A stretch of DNA of 64,000 bases from Curtobacterium pusillum (GTDB taxonomy: Bacteria > Actinomycetota > Actinomycetes > Actinomycetales > Microbacteriaceae). The first letter of the stretch is position 1, and every line of letters starts with the position of its first letter. A model generated the notes under the pieces. The model did not search any database. It was given only the letters and a program-made list of their open reading frames with translations, and was not told where the DNA came from. Position numbers and translations under genes: made by a program. The stretch lies in the NCBI RefSeq assembly GCF_007680845.1, contig NZ_VEIY01000008.1, forward strand, positions 124,001-188,000, given 5' to 3'. Positions 15,160-22,230 of the stretch are shown piece by piece.

Positions 15160-15921
15160 TCAGCGGTTGCCCTTCGAGCCGCGCTTCGGCTTGCCCTTCA
15201 TGCCGCGCTGGACACGGCCGCGGCCGGTGGAGTTCTTCCCGCCGCCACTCTTGGCACCGGTGCCCTTGGTGGCACTCCGCTTGGCGACCGTCTTCTTGTT
15301 GGCCGCGGTGGCCTTGCCCCCGCCACCCGACGGACGCGAGCCGTCGCCGCCGACCTGATCCGTCCCTCCCGGCTGGTCCTGCTCGCCCCGGGAACTGTTG
15401 GTCGTGCGCCCGCGCACCACGCCGATGAACTCCTCCGTCGTCTCGGAGGCGTCCTCCGCGCGCCAGGCGAGCGCGATCTGCGTGCCCGGCGACCCGACGA
15501 GCGTCCGCGAGACGAGCGCCTTCCGGCTCGCCGCGCGGAAGAGGGACTGGGGGAGGACCGCGACGCCGACGTTCGCCTCGACCAGGTCGAGTGCGGCGTC
15601 GATGTCGGCCGGGACGGGGCCGGGGTCGACGACGTGCACGTCCTTCCCGGCGAGGTCGACCTCGGGGAGCTCGGCGAGCGGGGAGTCCTTCGGCATCGCG
15701 ACGACGGCCGTCTCGGTCCAGAGCGGGATGGCGTGGTGCGCGTCCGAGACGGGGACGCGGGCGAAGACCATGTCGACGTCTCCGGCGAGGGCGTCGTCCA
15801 CGTCGTCGGCACCGATCGGGCGCAGCACGAGCTCGATCGACGGAAAGCGATCACGCCAGACGCGGGCCCACTTGGCGGGGGAGACCCCTGGCACGAAGGC
15901 GATGGTGAGGGCCGCGGTCAT
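15160..15921 (-). CDS. LysR-type substrate-binding domain protein with basic tail, no DNA-binding domain
   Basis: 253 residues. Residues 1-170 look like a LysR effector-binding domain (TIAFVPGVSPAKWARVWRDR, PLWTETAVVAMPKDSPLA, ANVGVAVLPQSLFR), but the N-terminal helix-turn-helix is absent. Residues about 180-253 are a low-complexity Gly/Ser/Lys/Arg tail (KRSATKGTGAKSGGGKNSTG, then RGMKGKPKRGSKGNR) resembling nucleic-acid-binding tails. Divergent from the DUF5997 gene with 33 bp between starts, a pairing I recall from other actinobacteria. Its function is unknown. Confidence 0.8.
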   Translation of the reverse strand: MTAALTIAFVPGVSPAKWARVWRDRFPSIELVLRPIGADDVDDALAGDVDMVFARVPVSDAHHAIPLWTETAVVAMPKDSPLAELPEVDLAGKDVHVVDPGPVPADIDAALDLVEANVGVAVLPQSLFRAASRKALVSRTLVGSPGTQIALAWRAEDASETTEEFIGVVRGRTTNSSRGEQDQPGGTDQVGGDGSRPSGGGGKATAANKKTVAKRSATKGTGAKSGGGKNSTGRGRVQRGMKGKPKRGSKGNR

Positions 15922-15954
15922 GCAGACAAGCATACGGGCCGTACTCTGGTCACC

Positions 15955-16344
15955 ATGGCGCAGGAACAGACCATGAAGCCCGAGACGGCCGCGAAGAAGC
16001 TCGGCATCCTGCTGGCGGCCGCACCGGAGACCTTCCGGGACGCGCCGATCAGCCGGACCGCGTTCGACGAACTCCGCACGGAACCCCCGACCTGGCTCGA
16101 GGACCTCCGTCGCGACGGCCCGCACCCCCGACCCGTCGTGGCGCAGAAGCTCGGCGTGTCGATCTCCGGACTGACCCGTGCGGGCATCGACGAGCCGCTC
16201 ACCACCGCGGAGATCAAGACCCTGCTCGAGGAGAAGCCCGAGTGGCTCGTCCGTGAGCGCGCGACGCAGGCGGCCGTGCACGCCGAGAACGCCCGCGTGA
16301 AGCAGGAGCGCGCCGCGAAGGCCGCTGCCCGCGCCGAGGACTGA
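15955..16344 (+). CDS. DUF5997 family protein
   Basis: A 129-residue, mostly helical soluble protein: MAQEQTMKPETAAKKLGILL, then DLRRDGPHPRPVVAQKLGVS and a charged C-terminal helix rich in Ala, Glu, Lys and Arg. I recognise it as the actinobacterial DUF5997 family. The middle (VVAQKLGVSISGLTRAGI) could be a helix-turn-helix. It is divergent from the LysR-like gene, and the two may share a promoter and act together. Confidence 0.8.
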   Translation: MAQEQTMKPETAAKKLGILLAAAPETFRDAPISRTAFDELRTEPPTWLEDLRRDGPHPRPVVAQKLGVSISGLTRAGIDEPLTTAEIKTLLEEKPEWLVRERATQAAVHAENARVKQERAAKAAARAED

Positions 16345-16390
16345 CCGACCCCGCAACCAGCACCCGCGGACTGACACCCGAGGACACGCC

Positions 16391-16912
16391 GTGCACGAGA
16401 CCGTCGCCGACGCCATGCTCGTCGTGCCGCAGTTCGCGTCGGTCTGCTGCATCGTCGGCGATCGGTACCGGCCGCGCCCCGGGGTGATCGTCCCCGCGGC
16501 GGTGATGTTCGTGGCCATGCTCCTGCCGGTCGTGGACGCCGGGGCGACGTGGACGCTCCTCGCGGCGACGCTCCTGCTGCTCCTCGCTCCGCTGCCCGTG
16601 GTGCGGCGCCGACGCGCGGACGGGCGTCGTGCGGAGCCGATGGACGTGCACCGCGCGCTCTCGGCCGTCGTGATGGCCGGGATGCTCCTGATGGGCCGTG
16701 CTTCAGGGCTCGTCGGCGACGCCGGGGAGGCCGGGCACGCCGGTCACGGACTCGTGCTCACCGCGGTCCTCGGTGCGGGCGTGATCGGCTACTGCGCGTT
16801 CAGCGGGTGGTTGCTCCGCCACGAGTGGGCGCGCGAGGACCGACGGGCGGTCCGGAGCGGCGAGGTCTTCGCGATGACCGTCGCGATCGTCGGCATGACG
16901 CTCGCGATGTAG
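16391..16912 (+). CDS. Integral membrane protein of unknown function
   Basis: A 173-residue protein with about five membrane helices (PGVIVPAAVMFVAMLLPVVD, TLLAATLLLLLAPLPVV, LSAVVMAGMLLMGR, LVLTAVLGAGVIGYCAF, and a C-terminal Met-rich helix). A His-containing loop GEAGHAGHG and several Met residues could bind metal, but no family is recognised. It converges on the holin-like gene. Confidence 0.7.
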   Translation: MHETVADAMLVVPQFASVCCIVGDRYRPRPGVIVPAAVMFVAMLLPVVDAGATWTLLAATLLLLLAPLPVVRRRRADGRRAEPMDVHRALSAVVMAGMLLMGRASGLVGDAGEAGHAGHGLVLTAVLGAGVIGYCAFSGWLLRHEWAREDRRAVRSGEVFAMTVAIVGMTLAM

Positions 16913-16919
16913 GGAGCGG

Positions 16920-17348
16920 TCAGTCCGCCGTCGGCGCGTCCGTCGTCGACAGCCGGTCCTTGGTCGCTCGGATCGTGTCCTCGGGCACCGGCGGCACACC
17001 CCGCCGGATCCCACGCACCCCGACGACTCCGAGGATCGCCGTCACGACCGCGAACACGACGAACGTGATCCCGGTGGCGGCCCAGACCGGGAGCGCCAGC
17101 GCGAGGAGTGCGACCACGAGCCCGGCCAGCAGCACGAGCGTCGTCAGCGCGAACGCCACGGCGGCGCCGGTGAGCACCAGTCCGGTCTTCGCGCCGTCGA
17201 CGCGCTCGCCGATCTCCCGCCGGGCCGAGGCCACTTCCTCCCGCAGCGCACGCAACACCGGTTCGAGGGCCTTCTGCACGATGCCGGCCGTGACGGAGTC
17301 GCGGAAGGACGGCCTCCCGGTCCGGGCGTCGTCGTGGTCGGTGCTCAT
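16920..17348 (-). CDS. Phage-holin-like (Holin-X) membrane protein
   Basis: A 142-residue protein with an N-terminal amphipathic/coiled segment (SVTAGIVQKALEPVLRALREEV), then two membrane helices (VLTGAAVAFALTTLVLLAGL and ATGITFVVFAVVTAILGV) and a charged tail. This is the layout of the actinobacterial phage holin family, found as a chromosomal gene without phage context. Its role is unclear and lysis is not implied. The ATG at 17348 is used. Confidence 0.75.
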   Translation of the reverse strand: MSTDHDDARTGRPSFRDSVTAGIVQKALEPVLRALREEVASARREIGERVDGAKTGLVLTGAAVAFALTTLVLLAGLVVALLALALPVWAATGITFVVFAVVTAILGVVGVRGIRRGVPPVPEDTIRATKDRLSTTDAPTAD

Positions 17349-17445
17349 GGGTCTCCTGTTCCGGGCGCGGGCGTCCGCGTCCACCTCTGGGACGTGCTGG
17401 ACCTCATGATCCTCACGCTGCCTCCGACCGCGTCCGGCGACGGTA

Positions 17446-17488
17446 CAGGAGGCCCGGCTCGCGTCGACGACGCGAGCCGGGCCTCCTG
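17446..17488. terminator. Strong bidirectional hairpin
   Basis: Perfect 19-bp arms 17446-17464 and 17470-17488 (CAGGAGGCCCGGCTCGCGT and its complement) with loop CGACG, lying 20 bp after the DHA2 exporter gene (minus strand). Confidence 0.85.
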
Positions 17489-17508
17489 GGTGGTCGGGCC
17501 CAGGGCCC

Positions 17509-18984
17509 CTAGGAAGCGACCTCGTCGAGGTCGGTGACCCCGTGGACCGCCGCGGACGCGCGCAGCGCGCGCATCGACGGCGCGATGAGCGCCGCGACCA
17601 CGGCGAGGACCGCGACGCCGGTGCAGGCCCAGAACCCGATCGTGAAGGCGTCGTCCTGCGGCAGGCCCTGCGCCGTGCTGTGCGAGGTGATCAGTGCCGC
17701 GATGACCGCGGTGCCGACGCTCGAGCCGATGGTGCGCACGACGGTGTTCGCGCTGATCGCCTCGCCCGTCTGGTTCGCGGGGACGCTCTCGATGATGGCG
17801 TTCGAGCAGGCCGCGAGGGCCATGCCGATGCCGATGCCGGTCAGGACGCCGGACACGACGACCTGCCAGAGCTCGGCGTGCGAGATGGCCGGGATCACGA
17901 ACGCGGCGACGATCGCCACCCCGCCGATGAGCATCGGGGTCTTCGGTCCGACCTTCCGCACGAGGACCCCGGCGATCGGACCGGCGACGACCATCATGAT
18001 CACGGTCGGCAGCAGGAAGAGCCCGGCCTCGGTGACGTCCTTGCCGAAGCCGTAGCCGACGGCCGTCGGCAGCTGCAGGAGGGTCGGGACGAGGACGAAC
18101 GTGCCGAACATCGCGAAGCCGAAGACGAGTGCGACGACATGGGCGGTCCAGACACCGCGGACCGCGAACAGCCGGACGTCGATGAGGGGTTCGGCGACGC
18201 GGAGCTCGACGACCACGAAGGCGACGAGCGCGACGGCACCGAGGGCCAGCAGTCCGACGGTCTTCCCGTCGCCCCAGCCCCAGGTCTCGCCCTCGCTGAT
18301 CGCCAGCAGGATCGCGACGAGGGAGACGGCGAGGACGCCCGTGCCGACCGTGTCGAGCCGCCCGGGCTTCCGGACGGGCGACTCCGGCATGCCGAAGATC
18401 GCGCCGAGCAGGGCGATGACCACCAGGACGGCGGGGAGCCAGAACAGCCAGTGCCACGAGAGATGCTCGACGATCGGACCGGCGGCGACGATCCCGACGC
18501 CGGCGCCGATGCCGAAGATGGCTGAGAGCAGGCCGATGGTGACGCTGACCTTCTCCTTCGGGAGCTCGTCGCGGACGATGCCGATGGAGAGGGGCATCAC
18601 CGCGCCGGCGGCACCCTGCAGCGCACGTCCGACGATGAGCGTCCCGAGGTTCGGTGCGAGGGCCGCGAGGACGGCCCCGACGAGCAGGATCGACAGGACG
18701 ACGATGAGCACCTTGCGCTTGCCGACCATGTCGCCGAGCCGTCCGAGGATCGGCGTGAGGACCGAAGCGGAGAGCAGGTACGCGGTGAGGACCCAGCTCG
18801 TCGCGCTCGTCGAGGCGCCGAGGTCCTTCCCGATCGTCGACAGCGCCGGGGCGACGAGCGACTGCAGGACGGCGAAGGACAGACCACCGAGGGACAGGTA
18901 GACGATGATCGCCGTGCTGTTCGGCCGGTGACCGTCGGTGGTGGGGTGGGACCCGGTCCGCGGGCTCTCCATGGTCTCGGTCAT
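17509..18984 (-). CDS. DHA2-type MFS drug exporter
   Basis: 491 residues with 14 predicted membrane helices. Helix 1 is IIVYLSLGGLSFAVLQSLVAPAL; the loop GRLGDMVGKRKVL is the conserved MFS motif A, and GRALQGAAGAVMPLSIGIVRD is the motif C region. Probably exports toxic compounds with protons. It is divergent from the TetR gene at 19094, and two copies of a palindromic operator lie in between, so it is very likely repressed by that TetR and induced by its substrate. Confidence 0.93.
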   Translation of the reverse strand: MTETMESPRTGSHPTTDGHRPNSTAIIVYLSLGGLSFAVLQSLVAPALSTIGKDLGASTSATSWVLTAYLLSASVLTPILGRLGDMVGKRKVLIVVLSILLVGAVLAALAPNLGTLIVGRALQGAAGAVMPLSIGIVRDELPKEKVSVTIGLLSAIFGIGAGVGIVAAGPIVEHLSWHWLFWLPAVLVVIALLGAIFGMPESPVRKPGRLDTVGTGVLAVSLVAILLAISEGETWGWGDGKTVGLLALGAVALVAFVVVELRVAEPLIDVRLFAVRGVWTAHVVALVFGFAMFGTFVLVPTLLQLPTAVGYGFGKDVTEAGLFLLPTVIMMVVAGPIAGVLVRKVGPKTPMLIGGVAIVAAFVIPAISHAELWQVVVSGVLTGIGIGMALAACSNAIIESVPANQTGEAISANTVVRTIGSSVGTAVIAALITSHSTAQGLPQDDAFTIGFWACTGVAVLAVVAALIAPSMRALRASAAVHGVTDLDEVAS

Positions 18985-19003
18985 CGTGCTCCGTACGATC
19001 GAT

Positions 19004-19064
19004 GTAAACAGTTGCTGACTTCACGAGGGTACGCGGTTCCCCGCTGATGTCAACAGTTGCTTAC
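19004..19064. promoter_or_regulatory. Paired TetR operators between exporter and repressor
   Basis: GTAAACAGTTGCTGAC (19004-19019) and GTCAACAGTTGCTTAC (19049-19064) are two near-identical 16-bp imperfect palindromes of the form GTMAACAGTTGCTKAC, 45 bp apart. The left copy is near the exporter start and the right copy lies 29 bp before the TetR start. Confidence 0.75.
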
Positions 19065-19093
19065 ATCGGAGCGCAGGCCGGTACGCTTCGACC

Positions 19094-19684
19094 ATGAGCA
19101 AGGACGCCGAGGCCACCCGCCTGCTCCTCGTGCAGGCCGCGAGACGTCGGTTCGCGTTCGACGGGTACCGGGCCACCACCGTGCGGGACATCGCCGCGGA
19201 CGCCGGGGTGAACGTCGCGCTCATCAACCGGTACTTCGTCTCGAAGGAGGGACTGTTCCGCGCGTGCCTCGACCGCGTGGTGCGGGACCTCGACACCGAG
19301 GAGTCGACGACGCCGGACCTCGAGCGGGCCCTGCGGAACCTCATCGCGCACGTCGTGCAGTCCCCGACGGACGAGGACTCGATCCAGCTCATGCTCCTCC
19401 TGCGGTCCTCGGGCGACGACGGCGCCGACGCGGTCCGGCGCGAGACGCTCCGCCACTACGCCGAACGCCTCGCCAGGGTCGTCGGGGGCGAGGTCACCGA
19501 CGACCTGCTCGTCCGCGGCGAGATCGCCCTCGCCGTCGTGCTCGGCATGACCATGCTGCGGACCTCGACGCAGGTCGAACCGCTCGCCTCGGCGGAGGAC
19601 ACGGTCGTCGCGGGAGCGCTCGAGGACGCACTCAGCGGGCTGTTCGCCGCCTCGCCGTCGCGTCGCGGTAGCGTCGGACCGTGA
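19094..19684 (+). CDS. TetR family repressor of the adjacent exporter
   Basis: A 196-residue protein. The N-terminal helix-turn-helix (residues about 10-55) reads LLVQAARRRFAFDGYRATTV, then DIAADAGVNVALINRYFVSK. The C-terminal ligand domain is all-helical. Divergent from the DHA2 gene with two operator copies between, so it should repress both itself and the exporter. Its stop overlaps the GTG of the Lrp gene, so the two regulators are co-transcribed. Confidence 0.9.
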   Translation: MSKDAEATRLLLVQAARRRFAFDGYRATTVRDIAADAGVNVALINRYFVSKEGLFRACLDRVVRDLDTEESTTPDLERALRNLIAHVVQSPTDEDSIQLMLLLRSSGDDGADAVRRETLRHYAERLARVVGGEVTDDLLVRGEIALAVVLGMTMLRTSTQVEPLASAEDTVVAGALEDALSGLFAASPSRRGSVGP

Positions 19685-20208
19685 CCGACCGTCCCGTCCG
19701 CCGCCCCGACCCCGTGCCTCGCCTCGACGAGGTCGACGAGCGCATCCTCTGGACCCTCGCGGCCGACGCGCGGATCCCGAACAACCGGCTCGCCGCAGCC
19801 GTCGGCATCGCGCCGTCGACGTGCCTGGCCCGGGTGCGGGCGCTCGAGGACGCCGGGGTCGTCCGTGGCTACCGGGCGGACGTCGACGTCGCCCGGCTCG
19901 GCTTCGCGATCGAGGCGATGGTGTCCGTGCGGGTGCACGCCGCAGCACGCCACGAACTGCGGGACTTCGCGAAGCGACTGCTCCGCGTGCCCGTCGTGCA
20001 GGACGTGTCGTTCCTGGCGGGGGACAAGGACTTCCTCGTGCACATCGCCTGCACGTCGACCGAGCAGCTGCGCGACTTCGTCGCCGACGAGCTCAGCGGT
20101 GACCCGTCGGTCGCGACGACGCAGACGAACATCGTGTTCGAGCGGCTCGTCGCCGACCGCGCCCAGCAAGCACGGTCGTTCGACGAGATCCGTCGCTGGC
20201 GGGCCTGA
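19681..20208 (+). CDS. Lrp/AsnC family regulator
   Basis: A 175-residue protein with a DNA-binding helix-turn-helix (LDEVDERILWTLAADARIPN, RLAAAVGIAPSTCLARVRAL) and a C-terminal RAM/AsnC ligand domain (GYRADVDVARLGFAIEAMVS, VVQDVSFLAGDKDFLVHIAC). GTG start overlaps the TetR stop by 4 bp. Amino-acid ligand and targets are unknown; pairing with a TetR-exporter unit suggests it also affects export or neighbouring genes. Confidence 0.92.
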   Translation: MTDRPVRRPDPVPRLDEVDERILWTLAADARIPNNRLAAAVGIAPSTCLARVRALEDAGVVRGYRADVDVARLGFAIEAMVSVRVHAAARHELRDFAKRLLRVPVVQDVSFLAGDKDFLVHIACTSTEQLRDFVADELSGDPSVATTQTNIVFERLVADRAQQARSFDEIRRWRA

Positions 20209-20209
20209 C

Positions 20210-20641
20210 TCAGCGCGTCCGGGCCATCGGCAGGTGCGGGATGCCGTCCTCGACGAAGTCGTCGCCCGAGCGCACAAACCCGAAGCGGGCGTACCACTGC
20301 TCGAGGTGCGCCTGCGCGTCGATGGCGATGCGGCCGGAGCGGGTCTCGGCGATCGCGGCGTCCATCAGCTGCGACGACAGACCCTGACCGCGAGCGGCCT
20401 TCGCGGTCGCCACCCGGCCGATGCGTTCGGTGCCGTCCTCCTCGCGCAGGAGCCGGAGCGTCGCGTCGACGGACCCCTGCCCCGCCCAGAACTGCAGCGT
20501 GCCGGGTTCGAGGTCCCGCCCGTCGATGTCGGGGTACGCGGCCGCCTGCTCGACGACGAACACGTCCTGCCGGAGCCGCAGGATCTCGTGGAGGGTGACC
20601 ACGTCGAGGTTGCGTGTCGGAGCGTTGAAGATCGAGACCAC
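20210..20641 (-). CDS. GNAT acetyltransferase, ElaA type
   Basis: A 143-residue acetyltransferase. LHEILRLRQDVFVVEQAAAY is the ElaA-type start, RIGRVATAKAARGQGLSSQL is the acetyl-CoA-binding motif A, and HLEQWYARFGFVRSGDDFVE, IPHLPM end the fold. Its substrate is unknown. The GTG at 20641 fits the family start; an upstream in-frame start at 20704 would add 21 residues. It converges tail-to-tail on the Lrp gene. Confidence 0.85.
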   Translation of the reverse strand: MVSIFNAPTRNLDVVTLHEILRLRQDVFVVEQAAAYPDIDGRDLEPGTLQFWAGQGSVDATLRLLREEDGTERIGRVATAKAARGQGLSSQLMDAAIAETRSGRIAIDAQAHLEQWYARFGFVRSGDDFVEDGIPHLPMARTR

Positions 20642-20752
20642 GGCCGGCCTTTCCTGACGATTTCTTCCGAAACATGGTGCGTTCCGGAACGGAGCGGCGT
20701 ACATTGCCGGTCAACCACTCTACGTGCGCTGCTGAGATCAGGAGGTGAGCGC

Positions 20753-22141
20753 ATGGACCAGTCGATGCGTGCACCCTGGTACGCGGTCGTCCGGTACGTC
20801 GTCCTCGGCGTCGGCATCGCGGCCGCCCTGGTGCTGCTCTCGCTCGTGCTCGGCGCTCGACCGGCCTCCGCCGTGACGCCCGGATCGGCAGCGCAGTCGC
20901 AACCGGCCGGGCAGCGAGGACTTGTCGGGAGCGTCGTCGGCGGCCTCGGGGACACGGTCCACGGCGTCACGAGTGGTGTCGGACAAGCCGTGAGCGGCGT
21001 CGTCGAGCCCGTGCGCACGGCCGTCGCGCCCGCACCCGCCGCGCCCGCCCCCGCAGCTCCGGTCGCGCCCGCTCCCGCCCCGGCAGCGCCAGCCCCGGCG
21101 GCCCACGCACCGGCTCCGGCAGCTCCCGTGCACACCGCTCCCGCCGCGTCCGCGCCGAAGCCGTCGAGCCCTGCTCCGGTCGCCGCTGCGCCGTCGACGA
21201 GCACTCCGGCGCACCCCGCGACGACCGGGTCGACCACGACGCCGACCGCGCCGACGAGTCGACCGGCCGCGCCCGCGACGACCGGGCCGGCCACGGCGTC
21301 GAGCCCGGCCACGCGCGCGACGCAGGACGTCGTGGCGGCCGTGAGCAGCGCCTCCAGGCCGGTCGTCGACACGCTCGTCACCGTCCTCAGCCCCGTCACG
21401 GGGAGCGTCCAGTCGGTCACCGACGCGCGCCCCGTCACCGGGGTGGTCGGCGCGCTGGACGGCATCGTCGGGTGCGTCCCGGTGGTCGGTCCGGTGCTCG
21501 GGAACGACACGCTCGGCTCCGTCACGGCGCCGGTCACCGGCCTCGTCGACGACACGCTCGGCGACGTCGGGACGGTCGTCGGCTCGGTGCCGGGCACCGT
21601 CTCCGAGGTGCCCCCGGTGCTCGGTGGCGTCCTGCCTGGAGGCACGGATCCCCTCCCCGGACTCCCCACCGGTCCGGTGGGTGGCGGCTCCACCGCCCCG
21701 GTCGCGAGCGCCCCGTCGGCCTCCGTCGACGTGCCCCAGCTCGCCGGATCGGCTCGTCCCGGCGCGGCTGACCCGACCGTCCCGGCCGACGTGGCCGTCC
21801 TCGCCGCCGACCATCGGTCGGTGACCGGACCCGTGTCGACCGTCCTCGCCGGTGCCGTCGGCGCCGCGGGGAGCGCCGCCGTGCAGGACGTCACGTTCGG
21901 CGGCCGCGCGCTCCTCGTCCCCACCGGGCACGGAACCGGCGACGGTGACGGGCCCCTCGACGGTCCGCTGGCCGGGGTCCTCGGCGGCAGTGCTGCCGGG
22001 TCGACTGGATCGGCCGCAGCGGTCGGCATCGTCGGTTCCACCGACGCCCACATCTCCCTCGCCGCGGGGTCACGCGGCACCCTCTCCGACGACGCCGTTC
22101 CCGCGTCGGTCGTCGGCGAGCACGACGTCGCCCCTGACTGA
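20753..22141 (+). CDS. Secreted Ala/Pro-rich surface protein
   Basis: 462 residues with a membrane-targeting N-terminus (VVRYVVLGVGIAAALVLLSL, likely cleaved after ARPASA), then an Ala/Pro-rich stretch (about 90-180) that would be extended and may span the cell wall. A Gly/Val-rich region with motifs such as VTGVVGALDGIVG and VGPVLGNDTLGSVTAPVTGL follows. AGGAGG lies 7 bp before the ATG. No enzyme domain is seen. The next gene on the same strand encodes a sortase-type surface protein, so a joint cell-envelope role is plausible. Confidence 0.75.
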   Translation: MDQSMRAPWYAVVRYVVLGVGIAAALVLLSLVLGARPASAVTPGSAAQSQPAGQRGLVGSVVGGLGDTVHGVTSGVGQAVSGVVEPVRTAVAPAPAAPAPAAPVAPAPAPAAPAPAAHAPAPAAPVHTAPAASAPKPSSPAPVAAAPSTSTPAHPATTGSTTTPTAPTSRPAAPATTGPATASSPATRATQDVVAAVSSASRPVVDTLVTVLSPVTGSVQSVTDARPVTGVVGALDGIVGCVPVVGPVLGNDTLGSVTAPVTGLVDDTLGDVGTVVGSVPGTVSEVPPVLGGVLPGGTDPLPGLPTGPVGGGSTAPVASAPSASVDVPQLAGSARPGAADPTVPADVAVLAADHRSVTGPVSTVLAGAVGAAGSAAVQDVTFGGRALLVPTGHGTGDGDGPLDGPLAGVLGGSAAGSTGSAAAVGIVGSTDAHISLAAGSRGTLSDDAVPASVVGEHDVAPD

Positions 22142-22230
22142 GATCGGTGCGCCTGTCCGACATGGCAGGCACGCACCACCGGCCACCGCGTCCGCGGTCG
22201 GCCACAGATCTCGATCAGGGAGCAACGACC

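Noticed and set aside
16920..17348. A phage lysis cassette because of the holin-like gene
   Set aside because: No endolysin or phage gene is near; Holin-X proteins are chromosomal in many actinobacteria.
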